From: Bacteroidia bacterium
GTDB lineage: Bacteria > Bacteroidota > Bacteroidia > Flavobacteriales > Flavobacteriaceae
Direction of reading: 5' to 3'
Length of the DNA stretch: 54,243 bases
Assembly: GCA_030429835.1 (NCBI GenBank)
Contig: JAUIGC010000005.1
Span: 1-54,243 of the forward strand
Position numbers and translations under genes: made by a program. This document shows positions 16,840 to 26,241 of the stretch, one piece after another. The notes beneath the pieces were generated by a model. The model did no database searches and was not told the DNA's origin. It was given only the letters and a program-made list of their open reading frames with translations. Numbering within the stretch: position 1 is the first letter of the stretch; every line of letters begins with the position of its first letter.

Positions 16840-18158
16840 TCCTCCAATGGAGACGGTAGTATCCAATCGCTGTGTTTCAATGGTGTCCAAGGAATATTTG
16901 CGAGGTCCACGGTTGGGTCTATAAAAGGAGCTGGAGGTCGGCCATTGATGCTTACCTTGGAATTAATTAGGTATACGGATATTTCCTCGTTTTCCTCTTT
17001 TAAATCCCTTTTTAGATACTGTGCAAATTGCCAGGCAAAATCTGGATAGGCGAGGACTTTTCGTTGTTGACCTGTAGTAAGATATTGCTGTATATCTATG
17101 AATAGTTCCGTGCCGTTGCCGCGCAATACCTTAAATTGTCCCGTACCGCTTCGTTCCCTTAACATCATTCTCCAGCTCATTCTATGGCCTTCTTCCGTCC
17201 ATAATACATCGTCCTTTATAAAATAGTGCCTGATAGGTAGGATTAACTGGAGCAAAAAATAGATACCGAACACTACCAGGAATGGTTTTTTATAGTTTGG
17301 GACCACCGTTTTCTGGAGGTTAAAAGGGACTTTACGTTTGAAAAATAACTTTCTGATGGTTTCCGGTTCAAAGAAGAAAACCGTGAAAGCCAAGGACAGA
17401 TAAGGAAATATTCCTATCTGGAAAATGACCGAATTGAAGAGGTGAAAGAAAATGGAGGCGATAAAGGCCGCTTTTCGGGTAGGTTTCCAAAGCAACGCCG
17501 GAACCACCAACAAATCAAAAATAATCCCAAAACTCCCGATGATTTTGTGCATCCAAGGCTGTTGCAATACATCACCAACGAGCGGGTAGCCGGACTTTGA
17601 CTTCATCAGTATGTCTATCATGCCAAAATCCAGCCAATCTCCGTACAGTTTTGCAATGGAGGCGTAGGTATATACAATGAACAATTGCAAGACTATGATC
17701 CACTTCACATAGCCGTACATGGAATTTTCCTTTTGAGAGTTTCCCATGCGAACATCCAAGGAATATGCTTTATGGGCCGGAAATAGGCACATCAAAAAGG
17801 AAATAAGGACCAATAAATAATAATGATTGTTATATGCGGTTTTTTGCATCAGGTAACTGCCGGTCCAGAGCAAGGTAAAAGCCAGTACGGAGAATCTGTA
17901 TTTTAGCCCCAACGCTATACATATTCCCAAGATACCCATCAGGGAAAAATAAAAATACATACCCGGCCCGGCAAGGGCTTCCAGCCATGCAAAATCAATA
18001 AAGGGAAAGGTGTATTGGGGCGCTACGATATTCCTTTTGAGCCAGCCCGTGGCTATGGCACCAAAACATTCCAATGAAACGAGAACGCCAAAAAATATGC
18101 GGAAAATGATAAGCGGGCTGTTGTCAATTCTATGAAATAACAACCTCTTGAGCATCAT
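16836..18158 (-). CDS. HTTM-domain membrane protein (vitamin K-dependent carboxylase-like)
   Basis: 440 residues with about seven or eight hydrophobic helices in the first 310 residues and a soluble C-terminal part of ~130. The pattern KTAYNNHYYLLVLISFLMC near residue 107 is the conserved core of HTTM/VKGC proteins, the homologues of gamma-glutamyl carboxylase. IVLQLFIVYTYASIAKL lies further on. Bacterial members are inner-membrane proteins of mostly unknown reaction. Its start overlaps the ribF stop by 1 bp, so it is co-transcribed with ribF. This gene is probably downstream of ribF by genome convention only; no functional link is known. Confidence 0.85.
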   Translation of the reverse strand: MMLKRLLFHRIDNSPLIIFRIFFGVLVSLECFGAIATGWLKRNIVAPQYTFPFIDFAWLEALAGPGMYFYFSLMGILGICIALGLKYRFSVLAFTLLWTGSYLMQKTAYNNHYYLLVLISFLMCLFPAHKAYSLDVRMGNSQKENSMYGYVKWIIVLQLFIVYTYASIAKLYGDWLDFGMIDILMKSKSGYPLVGDVLQQPWMHKIIGSFGIIFDLLVVPALLWKPTRKAAFIASIFFHLFNSVIFQIGIFPYLSLAFTVFFFEPETIRKLFFKRKVPFNLQKTVVPNYKKPFLVVFGIYFLLQLILPIRHYFIKDDVLWTEEGHRMSWRMMLRERSGTGQFKVLRGNGTELFIDIQQYLTTGQQRKVLAYPDFAWQFAQYLKRDLKEENEEISVYLINSKVSINGRPPAPFIDPTVDLANIPWTPLKHSDWILPSPLED

Positions 18159-19087
18159 TATCTATTGGATATAAATTGCAGCGATTTCTCTTTGTCCTTG
18201 GCCAATTGTAATTTCAGTTCGTCCAGGGAATCGAACTTTTGCTCATCACGGAGCCGGGAAAGGAGATTTATCTGGAGATTCTTGTCGTAAAGGTCCGCAT
18301 CAAAATCAAAAAAATGAACCTCTATTGTTTTTGAAGTACCGTTCACTGTTGGATTATAGCCAATATTCATCATGCCAAAAACATCCGCACCCTCAATATG
18401 GCTTTTTATGATATAGGACCCATTTTTGGGAACAAGTTTATAGGTTTCCTCAATATGGACGTTCGCCGTTGGGAAGTGGATTTTTCTGCCAAGGCCCTTC
18501 CCTTTTTTTATGGTCCCCGTTAGCATGTACTCATAGCCTAGGTAGGCATTGGCCGTTTCTATATCGCCATTTTCCAAGGCCCTACGTATTTTCGTGGAGC
18601 TCACGGAAACCTCGTCTATTTCCTGCGCAGGGATTTCCTCCACGGAAAAATCCAGCGCGTTTCCAAAAGCGATCAAGTCGGTTATATTGGCGTTCCTATT
18701 TCTGCCAAACCGATGGTCGTAACCAATAATAACGTTCTTGGATTTTAATTTGTTCACCAAGAGATCGCGAACAAATTCCGTGGCCGAAAGCCGCGAAAAT
18801 TCCTTGGTAAACGGATGGATGACCAAAATATCCAATCCCATTTTCTCCAGAATGGATTTTTTTTCGTCTATGGTGTTAAGAAGCTTTATATTGGCATCTT
18901 TTTGCAGTACCATACGGGGGTGTGGAAAAAAGGTAAGTACGGCCGATTTTAAATTTGAGTTCTTGGCACGGTTTATGACTTTTTCCAATATTTTCCGGTG
19001 ACCAATATGTACTCCGTCAAAGGTGCCAATGGTTATGGCAACAGGGTGTTTTTCATCGTAATTGGAAATGCTTTGAACTGTAATCAA
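18158..19087 (-). CDS. ribF: Bifunctional riboflavin kinase / FAD synthetase
   Basis: About 309 residues from a TTG start at 19087 (reading MITVQSISNYDEKHPV). This start matches the normal family length; the reading frame extends further upstream only into the promoter area of the divergent protease gene and has no ATG. The adenylyltransferase domain has ITIGTFDGVHIGHRKIL and IIGYDHRFGRNR. The C-terminal kinase domain has GKGLGRKIHFPTANV. It makes FMN and then FAD in the cytosol. Confidence 0.93.
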   Translation of the reverse strand: MITVQSISNYDEKHPVAITIGTFDGVHIGHRKILEKVINRAKNSNLKSAVLTFFPHPRMVLQKDANIKLLNTIDEKKSILEKMGLDILVIHPFTKEFSRLSATEFVRDLLVNKLKSKNVIIGYDHRFGRNRNANITDLIAFGNALDFSVEEIPAQEIDEVSVSSTKIRRALENGDIETANAYLGYEYMLTGTIKKGKGLGRKIHFPTANVHIEETYKLVPKNGSYIIKSHIEGADVFGMMNIGYNPTVNGTSKTIEVHFFDFDADLYDKNLQINLLSRLRDEQKFDSLDELKLQLAKDKEKSLQFISNR

Positions 19088-19110
19088 CGCTGTTGGAAAA
19101 TAAAAAGAAC

Positions 19111-19118
19111 TATATTTG
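19111..19118 (+). promoter_or_regulatory. Candidate -7 box TATATTTG for the metalloprotease gene
   Basis: Exact TAnnTTTG match 22 bp before the ATG at 19141. A TTG at 19093-19095 is a possible but short-spaced -33 partner. It lies in the 53-bp divergent gap shared with ribF. Confidence 0.45.
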
Positions 19119-19140
19119 ATTTGGAGATAAAAGCCCCACA

Positions 19141-22100
19141 ATGACCGCTAAATTACGTCTTGTTTTCTCAATTACCATAGTATTTCTTTCCTTTTCTGGG
19201 TTTGCACAGACCAATTATTGGCAAAGAGCGGAGCTTAAAAATCAGGATAGGCAAAGTACCCTCAAGCGATTAGATGTACAAAAGGCCAGGGCATTTGTGC
19301 TGGATGAAAAAGGGTTGAAAGGGGAACTTTCCAAGGTTTCCAAATCCAAAAGATCAGTAAGAACCATCCATTTTCCGGATGCTGAAGGCAATTTGATACC
19401 GTTTCAAGTCGAAGAATCCCAATTATTTGCACCGGAATTGGTCCAAAAATATCCCAACATAAAATCCTATAGGGGCGTAGGGTCCGGACCAAATAAGCAA
19501 AAGATATTTTTTAGTGTTTCCCCCAAAGGGATACAGACTATGATCATGGACCCTGGCAAGGAGGGCACCGTATTTATGGAAAAAGCGGCCAGCGGTGATT
19601 ATGTGGTTTACAATGCAAAAGATCATTTGACCAAAAAATTGGATTTTGTCTGTAAGACCGACCCAAATATGGTTGCCTTACAATCCACCGCGTCAACAGC
19701 CAAGCTAGTGGACGATCAAAGCCTGAGGAGGTTTAGGGTCGCGATTGCAGCCTCCGGGGAATACACGCAATTCCATGGGGGTACCATCCCCGATGCCCTT
19801 GCGGCCATCAATGCCACATTGACACGGGTGAACGGCGTTTTTGAACGTGATCTGGGAGTGACCTTGGAGCTGATTGCCAATACGGATGCCGTTATTTATA
19901 CCAACCCGGATACGGATCCCTTTTCAGGGGGCCTGAGTTCCCAAACCCAGAATACCTTGACCAGTGTTATTGGCGAGGCCAATTATGATATTGGCCATTT
20001 GTTCAATCAGCAGGATGATACTTTGGATGGCAATGCAGGTTTTATTGGTTCCGTCTGTCAGGATAACAGAAAGGGCAGCGCCTACACCACGTTGTTCGCT
20101 CCACAAGGCGATCAGTTTGACATCGACTTGGTTGCCCATGAAATGGGACATCAGTTTGGAGCCAACCATACTTTTTCACATTTGTCCGAAGGCACCTTAG
20201 TGCAGGTGGAACCTGGAAGCGGCACCACCATTATGGGGTATGCCGGGATTACGAACGCAAATGACGTCGCCACAAATTCAGATGACTATTTTCACTATGT
20301 GAGCATCGTACAGATCCGCGAATATTTGGAGACGATAAGCTGCGGGGAAACCCTGCCTTTGACCAACAATGCCCCCATTTTAAATCCGGTCAGTAACTAC
20401 ACCATTCCTGTTGGAACCGCCTTTGTATTGACGGGCAGTGCCAGTGATCCTGATTCAACGGATGTGGTGACCTACACTTGGGAGCAAATAGACAATGGAA
20501 TTGTCACCCAGGCCACTTTTGGGCCCAATAATCCCACAGGTGCCATGTTCCGTTCGCTCCCCCCTTCAGTATCTCCAGAACGTTATTTTCCAAGGTTGAG
20601 TAGGGTAGTATCGGGTGACCTTACCCAGTCCAACCCTGTTGAAGGAGGGGCATGGGAAACGGTATCTAATGTGCAGCGTGAAATGAACTTTTCGCTTACT
20701 GTGCGCGATAATGTATTGAACGGCGGACAATCCGCCTCAGATGAGGTTACAGTTGTCGTTTCCAGACAGGCAGGCCCTTTTTTGGTTACCTCACAAGAGG
20801 TGCCGGCAACTTTTGTGGCAGGCGAAACGGAGACCATCACTTGGGATGTGGCCAATACCAATGAATTGCCCATAGCAGCCCAGAATGTGGATATTTTTCT
20901 CTCCACGGATGGCGGACTCACCTTCCCCAACAGGATTGCCCAGAACATTGCCAATGATGGAAGTCATACTATGGTGATTCCAGGAGGTTATACCACAACT
21001 GCCGGGAGGTTTATGGTCAAGGCTTCGAACAATATTTTCTTTGCCGTGAACCAAGCTGATTTTTCCATTTCGGAGTCTGAAGTGGTACTGAATTTTGCGG
21101 ACCTTACCTATGAAGTCTGTAAACCGGATGACCTTGTGGTCAGTTTTGACTATGAAGCGTATTTAGGCTTCATGGAGGAAAGTACCCTGAGTGTTGGGGC
21201 GTTGCCACCTGGAGTGACCGCCACTTTTTCACAGGATACCGTTTCCGTTTCCAATACCACGATTGACCTTACTATCTCGGGAACTGAAAATTTGGCCATT
21301 GGTAATTATCCTATTGATGTTATTGCCACTTCGGTCAGCGTTACAAAAAGTATTTCCTTGCAATTGAGCGTTTTCGATAGCAATTTCTCCGAAGTCATAC
21401 TTACCGCTCCATCGGACGGAAGTTTGGACGTATCAAAAGATGTAGTCTTGGAATGGGAACCGGATTTGGTGAGTACCTCCTACGCGGTTGAAATTGCAAC
21501 GGACATCGGTTTTACGGAAATTATTGAATCCAAAGTGTTGGCGACAAATTCCTACCAGCCCACGTCCTTGTTGAACGAAACCCAGTATTTTTGGCGTGTC
21601 AAGCCTTTGAATGCCTGCGGGGAAGGAGTTTTTGGGGTACCTTTCAGTTTTACAACGATACAGTTCAATTGTATCACCAAGGCGAGTAACAACGTTCCAA
21701 TAACCATAACCCCTGTAGGAACACCAACGATTACCTCAAGGGTTCTTTTTTATCAGGATTTGAATTTGGCCGATATCAATGTAAACCTGGATATAGAACA
21801 TACGTATTTATCGGATTTGGTCATCAACCTCACTTCCCCAGCGGGAACAACGGTGGTTTTGGTTTCCAGTGCCTGTGGGAACAATTCGGACATCAATGCG
21901 GTTTTTGACGATGAGGCTGCAGACGCATTTACATGCTCCGGTTCCCCTGCAATTAACGGAACCGTGCGTCCCATTGGCACCTTGAGTTCCTTTTATGGGG
22001 AATCCATACTAGGTGAGTGGGTCTTAGAGGTAAAGGACAATGCGGCGTCGGACGGAGGCCGACTCAACAATTTCTCCTTAGAGGTGTGTGTTGAGGGTGA

Positions 22101-22926
22101 TTTTAGACCTGATGACGACGAGGACGGGGTGTTCGATGATGGAGATGATCTGTGTTTGGGCACACCTTTGGGGCAGGAAGTGGATGCATCTGGTTGTGCC
22201 ATTTACAGATTTACCCAAGAAAACTTTAACGTAAGCCTTGAAAGCGAATCCTGTAGGCCAAATAACGATGGTGCCATACGGATAGTTCCCAAAGTATTTT
22301 TGGATTATGAAATCACCGTAAACGGGAACGGTGTAAATACTACCGATAATTTTACCAATAGTTACAACCTTACCAATTTAAGCGCGGGAACCTATGATAT
22401 CTGCATTACCGGAACCGATGGTACCATCAGCTACGAACCCTTCTGTTTGGAGGTGGTCATTACAGAACCTGCCCCACTGAGTGTTACCTCCAAGGTTTCC
22501 TTACAGGCTTCCCAGGTGGTTCTGGATTTGGAAGGAGCCAAAGGATACTATGTTGAACTTAATGGTTTCACTACCTATACGGCAGAAAAACAGTTTTCAT
22601 TGGACCTTTCCAAGGGCATCAATTTTTTAAAGGTGTACACCGATATTCCCTGTCAGGGTATGTATGAGGAGGAAATTCTAGTTTCCGATGGCCCACGGGT
22701 AATCCCGAACCCCTTCCTCGATTTTATAGAAATCTATTTCGATGTACCCGCGCAACGGGCTACCATGATGTTGTTCAGTTCTGATGGTAGGTTGTTACGA
22801 ACCGATAAATTACAGGATGGCGTTTCCTCCAAGGAATACGATTTGAGTATGTTGCCCGTTGGGATGTATTATTTGCAATTTGATAACAGGGGAACGAAAA
22901 AAACAACTAAGATTTTAAAAAGATAA
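19141..22926 (+). CDS. Secreted reprolysin-like zinc metalloprotease with P-domain and T9SS sorting domain
   Basis: 1261 residues. A Sec signal peptide (SITIVFLSFSGFAQ, ~23 residues) is followed by a propeptide-like segment. The M12/reprolysin-type catalytic domain (~195-400) has the zinc motif HEMGHQFGANH at 333-343 and a Met-turn TTIMGYAG. Ig/cadherin-like and fibronectin-like beta domains come next, then a proprotein-convertase P-domain at ~845-985 (LVINLTSPAGTTVVLVSS). An Asp-rich thrombospondin-3-like stretch follows (RPDDDEDGVFDDGDD), and a type A T9SS C-terminal domain closes it (VIPNPFLDFIEIYFDVP to the end). It should be exported through the outer membrane by T9SS and act on extracellular proteins. 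Confidence 0.93.
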   Translation: MTAKLRLVFSITIVFLSFSGFAQTNYWQRAELKNQDRQSTLKRLDVQKARAFVLDEKGLKGELSKVSKSKRSVRTIHFPDAEGNLIPFQVEESQLFAPELVQKYPNIKSYRGVGSGPNKQKIFFSVSPKGIQTMIMDPGKEGTVFMEKAASGDYVVYNAKDHLTKKLDFVCKTDPNMVALQSTASTAKLVDDQSLRRFRVAIAASGEYTQFHGGTIPDALAAINATLTRVNGVFERDLGVTLELIANTDAVIYTNPDTDPFSGGLSSQTQNTLTSVIGEANYDIGHLFNQQDDTLDGNAGFIGSVCQDNRKGSAYTTLFAPQGDQFDIDLVAHEMGHQFGANHTFSHLSEGTLVQVEPGSGTTIMGYAGITNANDVATNSDDYFHYVSIVQIREYLETISCGETLPLTNNAPILNPVSNYTIPVGTAFVLTGSASDPDSTDVVTYTWEQIDNGIVTQATFGPNNPTGAMFRSLPPSVSPERYFPRLSRVVSGDLTQSNPVEGGAWETVSNVQREMNFSLTVRDNVLNGGQSASDEVTVVVSRQAGPFLVTSQEVPATFVAGETETITWDVANTNELPIAAQNVDIFLSTDGGLTFPNRIAQNIANDGSHTMVIPGGYTTTAGRFMVKASNNIFFAVNQADFSISESEVVLNFADLTYEVCKPDDLVVSFDYEAYLGFMEESTLSVGALPPGVTATFSQDTVSVSNTTIDLTISGTENLAIGNYPIDVIATSVSVTKSISLQLSVFDSNFSEVILTAPSDGSLDVSKDVVLEWEPDLVSTSYAVEIATDIGFTEIIESKVLATNSYQPTSLLNETQYFWRVKPLNACGEGVFGVPFSFTTIQFNCITKASNNVPITITPVGTPTITSRVLFYQDLNLADINVNLDIEHTYLSDLVINLTSPAGTTVVLVSSACGNNSDINAVFDDEAADAFTCSGSPAINGTVRPIGTLSSFYGESILGEWVLEVKDNAASDGGRLNNFSLEVCVEGDFRPDDDEDGVFDDGDDLCLGTPLGQEVDASGCAIYRFTQENFNVSLESESCRPNNDGAIRIVPKVFLDYEITVNGNGVNTTDNFTNSYNLTNLSAGTYDICITGTDGTISYEPFCLEVVITEPAPLSVTSKVSLQASQVVLDLEGAKGYYVELNGFTTYTAEKQFSLDLSKGINFLKVYTDIPCQGMYEEEILVSDGPRVIPNPFLDFIEIYFDVPAQRATMMLFSSDGRLLRTDKLQDGVSSKEYDLSMLPVGMYYLQFDNRGTKKTTKILKR

Positions 22927-23606
22927 TGAGAAAGACAGTACTTCTTATGTGCCTTTTTGCGGTATTTGGTTGTAAAAAGAAAGACGACCCAAAACCTCCC
23001 GGTCAGGTGTTGCTTTTGTTCCCGGAAAAGAATTCTGAATGCACCACCGGTATAGATCAGGATGACTCTACGAGCAGGGTGACCTTTCAATGGCAAAGAT
23101 CGGATAATACGGACAGCTATGAATTGCGCGTGACCAATATCAACTCTAATACGGTGCAGACCATTTCAACCCAAAGCACAACGGCCAGTCTTCCCTTGCT
23201 AAAGGGACAGCCGTATTCTTGGTTGGTGCGTTCCAGGAACAATCAAATGGACAACACGATTTCTAGTGAAATGTGGAGTTTTTATAATGCAGGTTCAAGG
23301 ACCACATTTGCCCCGTTCCCGGCTGAAATATTGGATCCCAGCATGTCCGAACGTGTGTTCAAGGACATTAACAATGAAGTGACCCTGTCTTGGTCTGCAT
23401 CGGATCTGGATGATGATATTGAGAATATCGAGGTATATTTTTCGGAACAGAATCCGCCTACGGATTTGGAAGCTACTTTGTCCAACTTGGCCACTACCTT
23501 TAAAGTATCCGTAATCTCCGGCACTACGTACTATTGGAGTGTGGTTACGCGGGATGCAGAAGGAAATGCCACCAACTCTGGAATCTATAGTTTCAGCGTT
23601 CTTTAA
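22926..23606 (+). CDS. Outer-surface lipoprotein with fibronectin type III-like repeats
   Basis: 226 residues with a lipoprotein signal (LLMCLFAVFGCKKKDD, lipobox Cys at 17). Two beta-sandwich repeats follow, each with the fibronectin-III pattern: VTFQWQRSDNTDSYELRV and later VTLSWSASDLDDDIENIEVYF. The ATG overlaps the protease stop in a TAATG, so translation is coupled and the protein is probably a partner of the secreted protease. Its specific role is unknown. The stop overlaps the convergent pth stop by 4 bp. Confidence 0.83.
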   Translation: MRKTVLLMCLFAVFGCKKKDDPKPPGQVLLLFPEKNSECTTGIDQDDSTSRVTFQWQRSDNTDSYELRVTNINSNTVQTISTQSTTASLPLLKGQPYSWLVRSRNNQMDNTISSEMWSFYNAGSRTTFAPFPAEILDPSMSERVFKDINNEVTLSWSASDLDDDIENIEVYFSEQNPPTDLEATLSNLATTFKVSVISGTTYYWSVVTRDAEGNATNSGIYSFSVL

Positions 23607-24232
23607 ACCCCGTTGAATTGGTTCATTGTGCGGGAAACACCTGACAAAACAAAGGATTCCATAAGCGCAATGGATTTTTCCAATCGCTCCGGCATTTTTG
23701 AATTCTCCTCGTCGTTCCACTGGCCAAGTACATATTCCACTTGTCTGCCCTTGCCAAAATCGGCACCAACACCAAATCGAAACCGATTGTAATTGGTAGT
23801 CTGTAATACTTGTTGAATATCCTTTAGACCATTGTGGCCGCCATCGCTTCCCTTGGTCTTGAGACGCAAAGTACCAAATGGGAGGTTGATGTCATCCGTT
23901 ATGACGAGCAAGTTTTCCAAGGGTATTTTTTCCTTGTCCAACCAGTATCGCACCGCTTTACCGCTAAGGTTCATGTAGGTGGAGGGTTTCAGGCAGAGGA
24001 TGCTTCGGCCTTTTAATTTGTAGATTGCAATGTCACCTAGCTTCTCGGTTTCAAAAGCCAGCCCTTTCTGATTTGCGAGGGCATCCAAAATTTTAAAACC
24101 AATGTTATGTCGGGTTTCGGCATAATCGGCACCTATATTTCCTAATCCAACGATTAAATACTTTTTCATGGGGTCTACCTCCTCTAAAAATGGGTCTACT
24201 AAGCCCAATAATTTTTTAAGATATTTCAACAT
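23603..24232 (-). CDS. pth: Peptidyl-tRNA hydrolase
   Basis: About 209 residues from ATG 24232 (MLKYLKKLLGLVDPF); a second possible start is ATG 24169 (MKKYLIVGLGNIG), and upstream in-frame codons reach to 24406 but overlap the terminator. The Pth core is clear: LIVGLGNIGADYAETRHNIGF with the catalytic His, KPSTYMNLSGKAV, and TDDINLPFGTLRLKTKGSDGGHNG. It releases peptides from peptidyl-tRNA in the cytosol. It is downstream of rplY and prs on the same strand, the usual flavobacterial order. Confidence 0.94.
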   Translation of the reverse strand: MLKYLKKLLGLVDPFLEEVDPMKKYLIVGLGNIGADYAETRHNIGFKILDALANQKGLAFETEKLGDIAIYKLKGRSILCLKPSTYMNLSGKAVRYWLDKEKIPLENLLVITDDINLPFGTLRLKTKGSDGGHNGLKDIQQVLQTTNYNRFRFGVGADFGKGRQVEYVLGQWNDEENSKMPERLEKSIALMESFVLSGVSRTMNQFNGV

Positions 24233-24262
24233 AGAATATCTTTTACAGTTGCCTAAAAATAC

Positions 24263-24297
24263 AAAAGCACCCCAATATTTAAACCGGGATGCTTTTT
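24263..24297 (-). terminator. Terminator between rplY and pth
   Basis: On the minus strand AAAAGCATCCC pairs with GGGGTGCTTTT (one G-T wobble) around an AT-rich loop and is followed by a short T-rich stretch. It lies just after the rplY stop, so pth may be read through only partly or have its own promoter. Confidence 0.65.
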
Positions 24298-24314
24298 GGG
24301 TCTGTAAATCAAAT

Positions 24315-24965
24315 CTATTCTTGGGCAGCTTCTTCAGCTGGGGCCTCTGCTCCCTCAGCACTTGCTTCTGCTCCTTCTTCTTCATCAGTTTCTTCATCCT
24401 CGTCATCGGTCATAACCGCAGTACGTGCTGTTTTAACCTGTACTACCGTAGTGGTATCTGGGTGAAGGATGGTGAAATCGTCACTTAACAAAGACGAAAC
24501 CGCAATGTTCTGGCCAATTCTAAGTTTGGAAATATCCACATCAAAGAAATCCGGTAATTTATCCGGTAAGGCCTTAATGGTAAGTTTTCTTTTTCTGAAC
24601 AATAAACGTCCACCGTTTCTAACCCCTGGCGAGTTTCCTTGCAACCTAACTGGAATATCCATGGTTACAGGTTTGTCCTCGAACAACTGATAGAAATCAA
24701 TGTGCATGATACTGTCAGTAACAGGGTGGAACTGGATGTCCTGCATTACGGCGTTCACCTTGGTCCCGTTATCCAATTCAATTGCAACTGTGTGCGCATT
24801 GGCGGTGTAAACCAAATCCCTGAACGCTAGTTCATCTGCTGAAAAGTGCAATGGTTTATCCCCTCCGTATACTACGCAAGGAACCTTTCCAGCATTACGT
24901 AGGGCCTTTGTTGACTTCTTGCCCACGCTTTCTCTTTCTGATCCTTTAATTGTAATTGACTTCAT
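24315..24965 (-). CDS. rplY: Large ribosomal subunit protein bL25 (Ctc/general stress type)
   Basis: 216 residues, the long Ctc form. The N-terminal 5S-rRNA-binding domain begins [20 protein letters not shown]. The C-terminal beta domain contains [19 protein letters not shown]. An acidic Glu/Ala-rich tail ends in EEAAQE. It binds 5S rRNA in the large subunit. It is 57 bp downstream of prs, and the two are likely in one operon. Confidence 0.95.
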   Translation of the reverse strand: MKSITIKGSERESVGKKSTKALRNAGKVPCVVYGGDKPLHFSADELAFRDLVYTANAHTVAIELDNGTKVNAVMQDIQFHPVTDSIMHIDFYQLFEDKPVTMDIPVRLQGNSPGVRNGGRLLFRKRKLTIKALPDKLPDFFDVDISKLRIGQNIAVSSLLSDDFTILHPDTTTVVQVKTARTAVMTDDEDEETDEEEGAEASAEGAEAPAEEAAQE

Positions 24966-25022
24966 TATATGTATTAAAAATTAAAAATTCTAATTGTCTC
25001 CTGGTCCGTTCTTAGTCTCTTT

Positions 25023-25964
25023 TTACATTAAAAACTTGGACGAAATGGAATTGTTGTTGTGTACTTTGTGCATAACATCCGCAAATAGATCCGCACAACT
25101 CAGTACTTTTACCTTATCGCTTTTTACTTCCAAAGGGATGGAATCTGTAATGATCAATTCCGTTAGTTTGGACTTTTCGATTTTCTCGTAGGCATTGCCG
25201 GACAATAAGCCATGGGTAGCAATCGCCCGTACGCTTACCGCTCCCCGATCCATCATCAAATCTGCAGCTTTGGTCAATGTACCTGCGGTATCCACCATAT
25301 CATCCACCAGAACAACATTCTTCCCTTGGACATCCCCAATAAGTTCCATGTGGGAAATGACATTCGCCTTGGCCCGCTGTTTGTAACAAACGACTACATC
25401 GCTATCCAAGGCCTTGGAATAGGCATAGGCCCTTTTTGATCCGCCCATATCAGGTGATGCAATGGTTAGGTTTTCCAATCCCAGGTCTTGCAAATAAGGG
25501 AGAAACAACGTAGAGGCGAACAAATGATCTACAGGTTTTTCAAAGAATCCTTGAATCTGGTCCGCGTGTAAATCCATAGTTATGATCCGGGTAGCTCCAG
25601 CCGTTTCCAGCATTTTTGCAACAAGTTTAGCGGCAATGGGTACCCTTGGTTTGTCCTTTCTGTCCTGTCTGGCCCATCCAAAGTAAGGCATTACGGCAGT
25701 TATATGTCGCGCAGAGGCACGTTTGGCACCATCGATCATCAATAACATCTCCATAAGGTTTTCCGGACCGGGATGGGTAGATCCAATGATAAATATTCTT
25801 GCACCACGAATGGATTCTTCAAAAGAGGGCTGAAACTCACCATCACTGTATCGGGAAAAAATAACATTGCCCAAATCCACACCATAGGCCTTGGCAATTT
25901 TTTCTCCTAAAACCGTACTTTGGGTACAGGCGAAAAATTTTGGTTCCGGAACGCTGTATGGCAT
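25023..25964 (-). CDS. prs: Ribose-phosphate pyrophosphokinase (PRPP synthetase)
   Basis: 313 residues, normal length. The PRPP-binding loop VVLVDDMVDTAGTLTKAA and the ribose-5-phosphate and ATP region MPYFGWARQDRKDKPR are intact. The enzyme makes PRPP for purine, pyrimidine, His and Trp synthesis. Start ATG 25964 (MPYSVPEPKFFACTQS). A -7 box at 26055-26062 precedes an ~85-nt leader with a small hairpin. Confidence 0.96.
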   Translation of the reverse strand: MPYSVPEPKFFACTQSTVLGEKIAKAYGVDLGNVIFSRYSDGEFQPSFEESIRGARIFIIGSTHPGPENLMEMLLMIDGAKRASARHITAVMPYFGWARQDRKDKPRVPIAAKLVAKMLETAGATRIITMDLHADQIQGFFEKPVDHLFASTLFLPYLQDLGLENLTIASPDMGGSKRAYAYSKALDSDVVVCYKQRAKANVISHMELIGDVQGKNVVLVDDMVDTAGTLTKAADLMMDRGAVSVRAIATHGLLSGNAYEKIEKSKLTELIITDSIPLEVKSDKVKVLSCADLFADVMHKVHNNNSISSKFLM

Positions 25965-26021
25965 GGCTTGTTTTTTGTATCTCTGCCCCTAGAACGAAGT
26001 AGGCTTAATGCCTTGTTTCTA

Positions 26022-26036
26022 CTGCGCTTTGCGCAG
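26022..26036. repeat. Small hairpin in the prs leader
   Basis: CTGCGC and GCGCAG, 6-bp perfect arms with a TTT centre, sit about 60 bp upstream of the prs start within its predicted 5' leader. No T run follows in either direction, so it is not a clear terminator. It could stabilise the mRNA or be part of a leader control element. Confidence 0.35.
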
Positions 26037-26054
26037 GTGTTTTCTAAGGAGGTG

Positions 26055-26062
26055 CAAATTTA
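26055..26062 (-). promoter_or_regulatory. Candidate -7 box TAAATTTG for prs
   Basis: Exact TAnnTTTG match on the minus strand, 90 bp before the prs ATG. It faces away from the tRNA-Leu promoter that starts 40 bp to the right. Confidence 0.45.
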
Positions 26063-26101
26063 GAAATTAATTTGTCTTGCTAAAGGATAATTGTTGAATT
26101 T

Positions 26102-26135
26102 TTTGGTGTGGGAATAAAAATATTTTTTAGTTTTG
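26102..26135 (+). promoter_or_regulatory. tRNA-Leu promoter (-33 TTTG, -7 TAGTTTTG)
   Basis: TTTG at 26102-26105 and TAGTTTTG at 26128-26135 are separated by 22 bp and end 16 bp before the tRNA. Both match the Bacteroidota consensus. Confidence 0.65.
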
Positions 26136-26151
26136 CAGTCCTATTTTAAAC

Positions 26152-26233
26152 GCTCGAGTGGCGGAATTGGTAGACGCGCTGGATTCAAAATCCAGTTCTT
26201 TCGGGAGTGTGGGTTCGATTCCCACCTCGAGTA
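26152..26233 (+). tRNA. tRNA-Leu (anticodon CAA)
   Basis: A complete class II tRNA. The acceptor stem is GCTCGAG/CTCGAGT (G1-U72 wobble) with discriminator A at 26233. The D arm is GGCGGAATTGGTAGACGC. The anticodon stem is CTGGA/TCCAG with loop TTCAAAA, giving anticodon CAA (decodes UUG). A long variable arm and a T arm (GTGGGTTCGATTCCCAC) follow. CCA is not encoded, as expected for this phylum. The 3' end of such genes is a common site for integration of mobile DNA, and the base composition changes right after it. Confidence 0.97.
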
Positions 26234-26241
26234 CAAAAGGG

